Assembly (NCBI GenBank): GCA_021787395.1
Contig: JAJYLZ010000023.1
Location: 1-48,206, forward strand
Length of the DNA stretch: 48,206 nucleotides
Source: Chloroflexota bacterium
GTDB lineage: Bacteria > Chloroflexota > Limnocylindria > Limnocylindrales > CSP1-4
Direction of reading: 5' to 3'
Below, in pieces: positions 24,032 through 32,125 of this stretch. The notes beneath the pieces are model-generated. The model was not told the DNA's origin and made no database searches. It saw nothing but the letters and a program-made list of their open reading frames with translations. The translations under genes were made by a program, and so were the position numbers. Positions within the stretch are counted from its first letter, which is position 1. Each line of letters opens with the position of its first letter.

Positions 24032-24037
24032 TACGAT
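24032..24037 (+). promoter_or_regulatory. TACGAT -10 candidate for the esterase gene
   Basis: TACGAT identical to the tRNA-Arg -10 box, 66 nt before the esterase GTG at 24104 and 50 nt after the hydrogenase module's last stop. This gives a conventional leader with a ribosome site. No -35 match is evident. Confidence 0.4.
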
Positions 24038-24103
24038 GGCCCCCTCAAGCCTGCCCGTCGCAGGGGTGGGCCACGCCCGGTGACGAAGCTGAGGAGCCAC
24101 CCC

Positions 24104-25147
24104 GTGCGACCCTGGTCGCGGCCCTTCCACGGGCGCATCGACGAACTGACGATCGAGAGCCGGGCGCTCCGGGGGAACCGGCTGGGGGACCCGGCGGAGC
24201 GGCCGGTCTGGGTGTACACGCCGCCGGGCTACGACGACGACGCGGAGCGCCGCTACCCGGCGATCTACCTGATCCAGGGGATGACCGGCCAGATCGACAT
24301 GTGGCGCAACCGGTCCGCCTTCAGGCCGACGACGCCCGAGAACATCGACGCGCTGTTCGCGGGGGAGGGCCCCGGCGACGGCGCGCCGCCCCCGGCGCTG
24401 GTCGTGTTCGTGGACTGCTGGACCTCGTACGGCGGCAGCCAGTTCCTCGACTCGCCGGGCACCGGCCGGTACCACACGTACCTGTGCGAGGAGGTGGTCC
24501 CGTTCGTCGACGCCCGCTACCGCACCAAGGCGGCCCCCGAGCACCGCGGCATCACCGGCAAGTCGAGCGGGGGCTACGGGGCGATGGTCACGCCGATGCT
24601 CCGGCCGGACCTGTTCGGCGGCCTCGCGACGCACGCCGGCGACGCCCTGTTCGAGGCCTGCTACGGGTCGATGTTCCCGGCCGCCGCCCGGGCGCTGCGC
24701 GACCACTACGAGGGATCGGTCGAGCGGTTCTGGGCGGACTTCCGCTCCCGCCCGGCGTTCACCAGGCCCGACGACCAGCCCATCCTCGAGTCGGTCGGCT
24801 ACGCGGCGGCCTACTCGGCCGACGAGGACGGCACGGTCCGGCTCCCGTTCGACATCGCGACCGGCGAGCTCGACCCCGAGGTCTGGGCGCGCTGGCTGCG
24901 CTGGGACCCGGTCCGGATGGCGCGGACCCCCGAGGGCGCGGCGGCCCTGCGCTCGCTGCGCGCGGTCTACATCGACGCCGGCGCCCAGGACGAGTACTAC
25001 CTCGACCTCGGGGCGGAGGCGTTCCGGCGCGCGTGCCTGGCAGCCGGGTCGGTCGAGCCGTTCTTCGAGCTGTTCCCCGCCAAGCACGGCGGGATCGAGT
25101 ACCGCTACCCGATCGCCATCCGCTACCTGGCCGAGCGGCTCGCCTGA
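24104..25147 (+). CDS. Alpha/beta-hydrolase esterase (EstD/antigen 85-like)
   Basis: A 347-residue putative esterase of the PF00756 family. A beta-strand start (RPVWVYTPPGYDDDAERRYPAIYLIQGM) leads to FVDCWTSYGGSQFLDSPGTG and the nucleophile elbow GKSSGGYGA with Ser154. DAGAQDEYYL provides the acid region and FPAKHGGIEYRY the likely catalytic His. No signal peptide, so probably cytosolic. The GTG at 24104 is chosen because GAGGAG lies 7 nt upstream; a GTG eight codons earlier lacks one. Substrate unknown. It stands alone between the hydrogenase module and a convergent gene. Confidence 0.85.
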   Translation: MRPWSRPFHGRIDELTIESRALRGNRLGDPAERPVWVYTPPGYDDDAERRYPAIYLIQGMTGQIDMWRNRSAFRPTTPENIDALFAGEGPGDGAPPPALVVFVDCWTSYGGSQFLDSPGTGRYHTYLCEEVVPFVDARYRTKAAPEHRGITGKSSGGYGAMVTPMLRPDLFGGLATHAGDALFEACYGSMFPAAARALRDHYEGSVERFWADFRSRPAFTRPDDQPILESVGYAAAYSADEDGTVRLPFDIATGELDPEVWARWLRWDPVRMARTPEGAAALRSLRAVYIDAGAQDEYYLDLGAEAFRRACLAAGSVEPFFELFPAKHGGIEYRYPIAIRYLAERLA

Positions 25148-25150
25148 CCG

Positions 25151-25165
25151 GGCCGGGTCCCGGCC
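25151..25165. terminator. Palindrome after the esterase stop
   Basis: GGCCGGG-T-CCCGGCC begins 4 nt past the esterase stop codon, a compact GC hairpin. There is no T-tract, and the loop would need to open a pair or two, so terminator function is tentative. Confidence 0.3.
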
Positions 25166-25207
25166 TGGCCCGCCGACCGTCCGCGGCCGCCCAGGTCGTG
25201 GCCATGC

Positions 25208-25232
25208 CCGCTACCGCACCACGCGGTAGCGG
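25208..25232. terminator. Ten-bp perfect hairpin between convergent genes
   Basis: CCGCTACCGC (25208-25217) and GCGGTAGCGG (25223-25232) form a perfect 10-bp stem with a 5-nt loop, covering the stop codon of the leftward reductase-family gene. It can fold on either strand and suits a bidirectional terminator or transcript-end stabiliser, though T-runs are missing. Confidence 0.45.
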
Positions 25233-25774
25233 AGGTAGACGACGCGCGGGCTGAGGGTGCGGCTCTCGACAAGGTCGAGGTCCACCCGGCGCTCGCCCCG
25301 CGGGAAGAACGGCGTGCCGCCGCCGAGGAGGACCGGGTAGACCACGGCCCGGTACTCGTCGATCAGCCCGAGCGCGGCCGCCTCGGCGGCGAGCGTCGCG
25401 CCGCCGATCGCGATCTCGCCCTCCCCCGGCTCGCCCCCGAGGCGCTCGATCTCCGCCGCGAGGCCGGCAGCCGCCAGGCGGGCGTTGCCCTCCACCGCCG
25501 ACAGCGTGGTCGAGAACACCACCTTCGGGAGCGGCTTCCAGAGCGCGGTCCACTCGCGCCCCGCGTCGCCGAGCGTCGGGTCCCGGTCGGCCGTCTCCCA
25601 GTACAGCATCGTCTCGTACAGCCGGCGTCCCATCACGTGGACGTCGACGCCGCGGATCTCGTCGATCCAGAAGCGGAAGACCTCCTCGTCGGGCGCCGTC
25701 CAGTCCAGGGTGCCGTCCGGCCCCGTGATGTAGCCGTCGAGCGAGACGCCCATCGAGTAGGTCACGCGGCGCAT
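25211..25774 (-). CDS. Dihydrofolate reductase-family protein (RibD C-terminal fold)
   Basis: A 187-residue protein of the RibD-C/DHFR-like family: MRRVTYSMGVSLDGYITGPDGTLDW at the start, VHVMGRRLYETMLYWE, KVVFSTTL, EIAIGGATLAAEAAALGLIDEYRAVVYPVLLGGGTPFF. This is the stand-alone YyaP/YwjB-like type, which probably binds NADPH; few members have a known substrate, and the role of true folate reductase is unlikely. The ATG at 25774 has GGAGGAGG 7 nt upstream. A single gene converging on the esterase. Confidence 0.85.
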   Translation of the reverse strand: MRRVTYSMGVSLDGYITGPDGTLDWTAPDEEVFRFWIDEIRGVDVHVMGRRLYETMLYWETADRDPTLGDAGREWTALWKPLPKVVFSTTLSAVEGNARLAAAGLAAEIERLGGEPGEGEIAIGGATLAAEAAALGLIDEYRAVVYPVLLGGGTPFFPRGERRVDLDLVESRTLSPRVVYLRYRVVR

Positions 25775-25898
25775 CACCAGTCCTCCTCCGTGGCTGGGTG
25801 GACGATACGACCGCCCGGCGCCGGGCGTCCGCCTCCTGTACCGTGCACGGGCGGCAGCAGGCTGTCGACTATGGCACTCCGACGAGAGGCGGCGATCC

Positions 25899-26894
25899 GT
25901 GGCAGAGCGAGCGACGACCCACCACCCCGAGGGCAGGGGATTCTGGTCGGCGCTGCGCGACGCCGTGGACTCGGCGGTTCTCGTCGACGACGAGCCCCTG
26001 CGCCTGCTCGCGGTCGCCCTGGTCGCCCACGGGCACGCGCTCCTCGAGGACGTGCCGGGCGTCGGCAAGACGCTCCTGACGCGGGCCTTCAGCCGGGCGC
26101 TGGGCCTGTCGTTCGGCCGCATCCAGGGGACCCCGGACCTGCTGCCGAGCGACGTCCTCGGGGCGAGCCTGCTCGAGGGCGACCACTTCCGGTTCGTGCC
26201 CGGGCCGATCTTCACCAACGTGCTCCTGGTGGACGAGGTCAACCGCGCCACCCCGCGCACCCAGTCCGCGCTGCTCGAGGCGATGGCCGAGGACCAGGTC
26301 TCGATCGAGGGCCTGACCCGCGAGCTGCCCGACCCCTTCCTCGTCCTGGCGACCCAGAACCCGATCGAGCTCGAGGGCACGTTCGCGCTCCCGGAGGCGC
26401 AGCTGGACCGGTTCCTCGTCCGGCTCTCGCTGGGCTACCCGGACCGCGCCCGCGAGCGCCGGATCGCCAGCCGGTACCGCGCCGCCGCGGAGCCGCTCGA
26501 CGCCGTGCGGCCCGTGGTCGAGCCCGGCGCCGTCATCGCCATGCGCGAGACGGTCCGCGGCATCGAGGTCGCCGACGAGGTCGAGGACTACGTCGTGGCG
26601 CTCGTCCAGGCCACCCGCCGGCGGCCGGAGCTGCGCCTCGGCGCCAGTCCGCGCGCGAGCGTCGCGCTCTATCGAGCCGCACAGGCGTGGGCGTTCCTCG
26701 ACGGCCGCGCGTTCGCGCTCGCCGACGACGTCAAGGCCGTCGCGTCCGCGGTGCTCGCCCACCGCGTCCTGCTCGACCTCGACGCGCAGCTGCGGGGGGC
26801 CACCGCGGCGGGCGTGATCGCAGCGGTCCTGGGCTCGGTCGAGGCGCCGCCGAGCGCGATCGACGGGGGCGGGCGGGTCGGCCACAGGCCATGA
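25899..26894 (+). CDS. MoxR-family AAA+ ATPase
   Basis: A 331-residue chaperone-like AAA+ ATPase. Walker A EDVPGVGKTLL (about 48-58), Walker B VLLVDEVNRATP, sensor 1 VLATQNPIELEGTFALPEAQLDRF and a C-terminal lid domain with LRLGASPRASVALYRAAQAWAF. MoxR proteins assist maturation of metal- or cofactor-containing partners, usually with a DUF58 (VWA-like) protein, which is encoded directly downstream with an ATGA overlap. GTG start with GAGAGG about 8 nt ahead. A TATGGC -10 candidate lies near 25871. Confidence 0.92.
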   Translation: MAERATTHHPEGRGFWSALRDAVDSAVLVDDEPLRLLAVALVAHGHALLEDVPGVGKTLLTRAFSRALGLSFGRIQGTPDLLPSDVLGASLLEGDHFRFVPGPIFTNVLLVDEVNRATPRTQSALLEAMAEDQVSIEGLTRELPDPFLVLATQNPIELEGTFALPEAQLDRFLVRLSLGYPDRARERRIASRYRAAAEPLDAVRPVVEPGAVIAMRETVRGIEVADEVEDYVVALVQATRRRPELRLGASPRASVALYRAAQAWAFLDGRAFALADDVKAVASAVLAHRVLLDLDAQLRGATAAGVIAAVLGSVEAPPSAIDGGGRVGHRP

Positions 26895-28123
26895 TCGGCG
26901 CCTGGTCCGGGCTCCTGCTCGTCGTGCTGGGGGCCGTCCTCGCGGCGCCTGCGCTGGTCGCGGTCGGGATCATCGTGGGGCTGGTCTGGGTCGCCCGCTC
27001 GCCTTGGGCGCGGTTCGAGCTGCGGGGCCTGACGTACGAGCGCCGCCTGTCGGCCGGGCGAGCGGTGGTGGGGGAGACGATCGGCCTGGACCTCGTCGTC
27101 CACAACCCCAAGCTGCTGCCCGTGCCCTGGCTCGAGGTCGAGGACTTCGTGAGCGTCGAGGCGCGCGTGGACGGGCGGGAGCTCGAGCGGTCCGAGCTGC
27201 CGGGCTTCGCCATCCTGCGCACGACCTGGACGGTCGGCCCGTTCGAGCGCGTGACCCGACGTCTCCGGATCGTGGCCGACCGCCGCGGCCTGTACCAGCT
27301 GGACGCCACGCGGCTCCAAGTCGCGGACCTGTTCGCGCAGCGGTCCGAGGCGCACGAGGAGACCGGCCCGCGCCTCCACTACCGGGTCGTGCCGCGCAGC
27401 CTGTCCGTGCGGGCCGCGGTACCCGTGAGCCTCCTGCCGGGCGCGACCCGGACGCGCCGGGGCCTGTTCGAGGACCCCGCCCTGTTCGCGGGCGTCCGGC
27501 CCTACCAGCCGGGCGATCCGCTGCGCCGCGTCCACTGGAAGGCGACCGCCCGGCTGCACCGGCCGGTCAGCCGCCGCCTCGACCCCGCCCACGCGGCGGA
27601 GCTGGTCATCGCGTGCGACGCGCAGACGGTGCCCGGGCCGTTCTGGCTGCGGCACTACGACGACGACCTGGTCGAGTCGCTGTACACGACGGCGATGTCG
27701 CTCGCCCGAGAGCTGGTGGACTCGGGCGTGGCCTGCGGCCTGGCCGCCAACGGCTACGGCACGCTCCGCCAGCGCTCGCTGTACCTGCCGCCGAGCGCGG
27801 CCTCCGCCCAGGTCGTGAGGATCGCGGACGAGCTGGCCGCCCTGAGCCGCTCGGCGTCCCGGCCGTTCGCCGGCCTCCTGGCCGAGCTCGGCCGCCGGAC
27901 GCCGCCCGCCACCGCCGTGCTCGCCCTCAGCGCCCGCGACCCTGCCGACTTCCTGCCCGTCCTCCGACGGCTCGCGGCGATGGGCCGCCCGGTCCGGCTG
28001 GTCGCGCTAGGCCCCGACGCAGCGGTCGCCGTGGCCAGCGCCCGGGCGGCCGGGATCGCGGCCCAGCGGGCCGTCCTCGAGCCGGACTGGAGGACCGCCG
28101 ATGCGCTGGCGCTGGCCGACTGA
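26891..28123 (+). CDS. DUF58 (VWA-like) membrane-anchored protein
   Basis: A 410-residue protein with one or two N-terminal membrane helices (about 5-34), a beta-rich region (residues 40-160) and the DUF58 hallmark [21 protein letters not shown] (about 201-221). A VWA-like fold with ELVIACDAQ follows. DUF58 proteins pair with MoxR ATPases. The start lies in the moxR stop and the end overlaps the next gene by 23 bases, so the three are one operon. Confidence 0.88.
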   Translation: MIGAWSGLLLVVLGAVLAAPALVAVGIIVGLVWVARSPWARFELRGLTYERRLSAGRAVVGETIGLDLVVHNPKLLPVPWLEVEDFVSVEARVDGRELERSELPGFAILRTTWTVGPFERVTRRLRIVADRRGLYQLDATRLQVADLFAQRSEAHEETGPRLHYRVVPRSLSVRAAVPVSLLPGATRTRRGLFEDPALFAGVRPYQPGDPLRRVHWKATARLHRPVSRRLDPAHAAELVIACDAQTVPGPFWLRHYDDDLVESLYTTAMSLARELVDSGVACGLAANGYGTLRQRSLYLPPSAASAQVVRIADELAALSRSASRPFAGLLAELGRRTPPATAVLALSARDPADFLPVLRRLAAMGRPVRLVALGPDAAVAVASARAAGIAAQRAVLEPDWRTADALALAD

Positions 28124-29444
28124 ACGGGTCCTCGCCGTCCTGGCGGCCGCCAGCCTGGAGGCCGCCTGGCTGGCGCTCCTCCAGCTCGCGGCGCAGTGGC
28201 TGGGCGGAACCGGGACGCCCGCGGTCGACATCGGGGCCTTCGGGCTGGCGGCGGTTGCCGGGCTGGTCCTGGCCCGCAGCCTGCGCGGCCTGTCACGTCG
28301 GGCGTACGCCGCGTGGGTCGTCGGGGCCGCGCTCGCCGCGGCCCTGGGGGCGGTCGCGCTCGCGCCGGGCTCGGCGTCGGTCGCGGACGCCCTCGCCCGC
28401 GACGCCGCGCCGTGGCTGCTCGGCATCGCGCTGCTCCGGGGCACCGCGCACGCGCAGCTCGACGACGAGGCGATCGTCGCGGAGCGGCTGCTGCGCCTGG
28501 GCATCGCCGGCCTCGTCGCGTTCTGGGTCTGGGCGACGGCCGTCGGCCTCGCCCGCGACCCCGCGTACGCCGGCCCGGCCTTCGCGGCCAGCCTCACCTA
28601 CGTCGAGGCCGGGCTGGTCGCGCTCGGCGTCGGCCGCCTGGCCGACCTGCGAGTCGAGGCCCTCGACCGCGCCGCGCGCCGGCGCTGGGCCGTCCTGCTC
28701 GCCGCGGTCACGGCGATCGTCGCGGCCGTCGGGGCCCCGCTGGCGGCGCTGCTCGGGCTGCCCGCGCTCACGGCGCTGATCGGGATCGCCGGGCCGCTCG
28801 CGCCGCTGCTCGGCTACCTGCTCTACCTGCTCGCGCTCGTCGTGGGGTCGGCGTTCCTCTCGGTCGCCCAGCTCCTGCCGCCGTCCGGCGCAGGCCCTCT
28901 GCCGACCCCGCTGCCGAGCACGAGCCCCCTCGGCTCGCCCGGCCCGGGCGTCACCCCCGCGACGGGCGTGACGCCCGACCTGGCCTGGCTCCCGTGGCTG
29001 ATCGGCGGACTCGTCGTCGCGGGGGTCCTCGTCGCGGTCGCCGCCTCGCTGCGCCGCCCGGCGGCCGAGGTCGAGCCGGGCCGAGAGGGGGTCGAGGTGC
29101 GCGAGCCGGAGCCGATCCGGCTCGCCTTCGCCCCGCGCCTGCCCCGACTGCGCGCCCGCCGCGCACCGGGCGGACCGCCCCGCGACGCCGTGGAGGCGTA
29201 CCGGCTGGCGCTCGCCGCGATGCACGGCCGCGAGACCGAGCGTCGGCCGGGCGAGACGCCGCGCGAGCACGCCCGGCGCCTCGCCGGGACCCCGGTCGGG
29301 GGCCCCCTCCGCCGCCTCGTGGCCGACTACGAGCTCGGCGCGCTGGCCGGCACCCGGCTCAGCGGCGCCGAGGAGCGCCGGGCGATCGCGCGCTGGCGGT
29401 CGATCGTGGCGTCGCTCCGGAGGTCGGGCCGGCGAAGCCGTTGA
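28101..29444 (+). CDS. Polytopic membrane protein with DUF4129 C-terminus, no transglutaminase core
   Basis: A 447-residue protein with about eight hydrophobic helices between residues 8 and 313 and a cytoplasmic C-terminal domain (about 350-447). The latter resembles DUF4129: [34 protein letters not shown] and [27 protein letters not shown]. In related MoxR-DUF58 operons the third gene usually encodes a DUF3488/transglutaminase/DUF4129 protein of about 700 residues. Here there is no transglutaminase Cys-His-Asp core, only a short Pro/Thr/Ser-rich linker at about 275-295. The ATG at 28101 has GGAGG 7 nt upstream, inside the DUF58 gene. Role unknown. Confidence 0.75.
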   Translation: MRWRWPTERVLAVLAAASLEAAWLALLQLAAQWLGGTGTPAVDIGAFGLAAVAGLVLARSLRGLSRRAYAAWVVGAALAAALGAVALAPGSASVADALARDAAPWLLGIALLRGTAHAQLDDEAIVAERLLRLGIAGLVAFWVWATAVGLARDPAYAGPAFAASLTYVEAGLVALGVGRLADLRVEALDRAARRRWAVLLAAVTAIVAAVGAPLAALLGLPALTALIGIAGPLAPLLGYLLYLLALVVGSAFLSVAQLLPPSGAGPLPTPLPSTSPLGSPGPGVTPATGVTPDLAWLPWLIGGLVVAGVLVAVAASLRRPAAEVEPGREGVEVREPEPIRLAFAPRLPRLRARRAPGGPPRDAVEAYRLALAAMHGRETERRPGETPREHARRLAGTPVGGPLRRLVADYELGALAGTRLSGAEERRAIARWRSIVASLRRSGRRSR

Positions 29445-29511
29445 CGCGTGCTTGCGCCCCGTCGCCGCGCTGGATCCGGAGGGCAGGGCTGCGCTCCGGG
29501 GAGGCGGGGTC

Positions 29512-29517
29512 TACGAT
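29512..29517 (+). promoter_or_regulatory. TACGAT -10 candidate before the ABC-2 permease
   Basis: TACGAT identical to the tRNA-Arg -10 box, 68 bp after the DUF4129 stop and 43 nt before a short coupled open frame. No -35 is clear. Confidence 0.4.
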
Positions 29518-29559
29518 GCACGGCGACGGAGCCTGGCCGGGCGATGCGTTGAGGTCCCC

Positions 29560-29622
29560 TTGAGCCTGTACGGCATCCTCGCGGAGGTCCTCCGGCCCGC
29601 GGACGGCGGGACGGGCGCGTGA
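29560..29622 (+). CDS. Possible 20-codon leader ORF coupled to the permease
   Basis: A TTG-initiated frame encoding LSLYGILAEVLRPADGGTGA, preceded by GAGG 5 nt upstream. Its TGA overlaps the GTG of the permease (GTGA), as in true coupled pairs of this genome. The permease itself has a poor ribosome site, so coupling could drive its translation. It could also be the remnant end of a lost ATPase gene or chance. Confidence 0.3.
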   Translation: MSLYGILAEVLRPADGGTGA

Positions 29623-30842
29623 GCGCCGTTCGGTCGCGCATCGGGCCGGTGTCGGCACGCTCGGTCCTCCTGGTCGCCCGCCGGGAGCTCCTGGCGCGAC
29701 TGCGCTCGCGCGTCTTCGTGCTGTCGACGGTCGCGTTGGCGATCCTCGTCGCCGGCGGCGTCGTGGCGGCCTCGTACCTGAGTGCCGGGACCGCCGGGCG
29801 GGCCGGGGCCGTGCGGGTCGGGTTCAGCGGCGGCTCGCGGGACCTGGCCCCGGCGTTCAGCTCGGTCGCGGCGGCGCTCGGGCAGACGGTCGCGGTCACC
29901 GACGTGGCCGACGCTGCGACCGGTACGGCGATGGTGCAGGCGGGAACCCTCGACATGGCGGTGGGCGGGTCGGCGACGGAGCCCGCGGCCGTGGCCGGCG
30001 AGAGCCTCCCCTCGATGGCCGAGATCGCGCTCGACGCCGCCGTGCAGGAGGCCCGCCTCAGCGCATCCGGCCTCAGCCCCGCGGCGGTCGCGTCGGTGAT
30101 GGCCGCCGTCCCGGTCCAGCGAGTGCATCCCGCCGGGTCGCCGGGCCCGGGGTCGGACCAGAGCGACTACGCCGGCCTGGTCGTCGCGATCCTGCTGTTC
30201 ATCTCCATCTCGGTGTACGGGAACCTCGTGGCCCAGGGCGTGGTCGAGGAGAAGGCGACGCGGATCATCGAGATCCTGCTGGCCACGGTTCGACCGGCCG
30301 AGCTGCTGGCGGGCAAGATCTCGGGCATCGGCCTCGCCGGCCTGCTGCAGCTCGGGATCGTCGCCGCCGCCGCCCTCGCCGCGGCCGACGTCACGCACGG
30401 CCTCTCGATCCCGGCCCTCGGCGTCCCGGAGGTCGTCTCATACCTCGCCTGGTTCCTGCTCGGCTTCGCCCTGTACGCCTCGGCGTATGCAGCGGTCGCC
30501 GCCCTCGTGTCGCGGCACGAGGAGGTCCAGAGCGCCACCGCGCCGGTCACCATCGTGCTCAGCATCTCGTACGTGGCCATGTTCTTCGCGCTGCCCGAGC
30601 CGGCCGGCCCCCTGAGCACCGCGCTCTCCCTGGTGCCGCCGTCGGCGCCGATCTTCATGCCGATGCGCATCGCGGCCGGCGCCGCGGTGACCTGGCAGGT
30701 CGGGCTCTCGATGGCGCTCACGGCGGTCGCCATCGCCGGCGTCGTCTGGCTGGCCGGCCGCGTGTACGCCAACTCGGCCATGCGGGCCGGGCGCCGCTTG
30801 GGGTTCATGGAGGCGCTCCGGGGCCAGGCGTCGCGGGCCTGA
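29619..30842 (+). CDS. ABC-2 type permease (NatB-like)
   Basis: A 407-residue membrane subunit of an ABC exporter. N-terminal helix after ARRELLARLRSRVFVLS, a large outside domain (about 50-180), then five or six helices including the family signature GNLVAQGVVEEKATRIIEILLATVRPAELLAGKI, which couples to the ATPase. No ATP-binding partner is found on either side, unlike most natAB-type pairs, so it must use an ATPase from elsewhere or be orphaned. GTG start overlapping a possible leader ORF. Substrate unknown (NatB exports Na+, other members export antibiotics or lipids). Confidence 0.85.
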   Translation: MSAVRSRIGPVSARSVLLVARRELLARLRSRVFVLSTVALAILVAGGVVAASYLSAGTAGRAGAVRVGFSGGSRDLAPAFSSVAAALGQTVAVTDVADAATGTAMVQAGTLDMAVGGSATEPAAVAGESLPSMAEIALDAAVQEARLSASGLSPAAVASVMAAVPVQRVHPAGSPGPGSDQSDYAGLVVAILLFISISVYGNLVAQGVVEEKATRIIEILLATVRPAELLAGKISGIGLAGLLQLGIVAAAALAAADVTHGLSIPALGVPEVVSYLAWFLLGFALYASAYAAVAALVSRHEEVQSATAPVTIVLSISYVAMFFALPEPAGPLSTALSLVPPSAPIFMPMRIAAGAAVTWQVGLSMALTAVAIAGVVWLAGRVYANSAMRAGRRLGFMEALRGQASRA

Positions 30843-31016
30843 CGCTGCGCGACCGGGCCGCTCGCGATCCGAGGTGACGGCTCCTCCTGCCCGGTCGGAG
30901 GGCCGACCGGCACCCTCGACGCTCCGGCCTCGGGCCGCACGGCCCTGTCACGCCGACACCGTGGCGGCGACGATTCCGGGGCGCGTCCCGGCCACGCAGG
31001 AGAGGGAGGGAGCGCC

Positions 31017-31541
31017 GTGCGCGCGCTCGTCGTCTACGAGTCCATGTACGGGAACACGGAGCGGATCGCGGTCGCGATCGCGGAGGGCCTCGGCCCCGAC
31101 GCCGTCGCGGTCGAGGTCGGCGCGGCCCCGCGCGACCTGCCGCCCGAGGTCGACCTGCTCGTCGTCGGCGGCCCCACCCACGGCCACGGGATGAGCCAGC
31201 CGGCCACGCGCGAGAACGCGTCGGCCCACGCGGACCGGCCCGTGGTCTCGCCCGGCGAGGGCATCCGGGAGTGGATCGCGGGGCTCCGCGCCGACCGGGC
31301 GGTCAGGTTCACGGCCTTCGACACCCGGATCAAGGGGCCGAAGCTGCTCTGGGGCTCCGCTGCCGAGTCCGCCGCCAAGGCGCTGTCGGCGCGGGGCTTC
31401 CAGCAGGCCGCCCCGCCGGCCAGCTTCCTCGTCGGGGGACCGCTGGGCTCGCCCTACGACCGCCTCGTCGCCGGCGAGCTCGACCGCGCCCGGGAGCTGG
31501 GTCGCAGCCTCGCCGCGCTCCTGCCCGCGCCGTCCCGCTAG
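31017..31541 (+). CDS. Flavodoxin-domain protein
   Basis: A 174-residue flavodoxin fold. The FMN phosphate loop is at the start (VVYESMYGNTERIAVAIAEGL), followed by VDLLVVGGPTHGHGMSQPATRE (the second flavin loop) and a C-terminal FLVGGPLGSPYDRLVAGELDRA helix region. The GTG at 31017 has GGAGGGAG 5-6 nt upstream. Likely a cytosolic FMN electron carrier or flavoprotein regulator; no dedicated partner is adjacent. The 174-bp upstream gap shows no other feature. Confidence 0.87.
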   Translation: MRALVVYESMYGNTERIAVAIAEGLGPDAVAVEVGAAPRDLPPEVDLLVVGGPTHGHGMSQPATRENASAHADRPVVSPGEGIREWIAGLRADRAVRFTAFDTRIKGPKLLWGSAAESAAKALSARGFQQAAPPASFLVGGPLGSPYDRLVAGELDRARELGRSLAALLPAPSR

Positions 31542-31568
31542 AGGCCCCCCGGGTCCTCGGCGGACCGG

Positions 31569-31994
31569 CTACTGGCCGGGCGCCCCGCGCGGGTCGATGT
31601 TCACCATCCAGCGGACGCCGAAGCGGTCGGTGCACATCCCGAACACGGCGCCCCAGGCGGCCGCCGCCAGGGGCATAGCCACGGCCCCGCCGGCCGAGAG
31701 CCGCTCGAACGTCGCGCGCAGCTCGGGCTCGGAGTCGCCGACGAGCGAGAGCGCGAAGTTCGTGCCCGGCTGCATCTCGATCCGCGGCGGCGCGTCCGAG
31801 GCGAGGAGGTGGAGGCCGCCCGCCCCGTGGAGGTCCGCGTGCATCACGAGGTCGTCCTCACTGGGGTCGGCGGACGCCCCGAACTGCTTGAAGGTCGAGA
31901 TGTAGAGCTCGCCCCCCAACACCTCCCGGTAGAACTCCATCGCCTCCCGTGCGTTCCCCCTGAAGTTGAGGTACGGGCTGAGCGTCGTCGTCAT
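31569..31994 (-). CDS. Glyoxalase/PhnB-like VOC-fold protein
   Basis: A 141-residue single VOC module of the PhnB/3-demethylubiquinone methyltransferase-like group: LSPYLNFRGNAREAMEFYREVLGGEL, SEDDLVMHADL, and WGAVFGMCTDRFGVRWMVNI at the end. Start ATG at 31994 because GGGAGG lies 7 nt upstream; an in-frame ATG five codons earlier lacks one. Metal ligands are not obvious and the substrate is unknown. Converges on the flavodoxin gene. Confidence 0.85.
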   Translation of the reverse strand: MTTTLSPYLNFRGNAREAMEFYREVLGGELYISTFKQFGASADPSEDDLVMHADLHGAGGLHLLASDAPPRIEMQPGTNFALSLVGDSEPELRATFERLSAGGAVAMPLAAAAWGAVFGMCTDRFGVRWMVNIDPRGAPGQ

Positions 31995-32125
31995 CAGACG
32001 GCCTCCCATGGCGGGTTGAGGAACCGGAGTCTAGCCTCGCGGGGTGAACAGGGCAGGGGATCCCCGGGCGGCCCGTCAGCGGCGGCCGGTGGACCCCGCG
32101 GCCCCCGGCGGCCGGCCGGGGCCGG

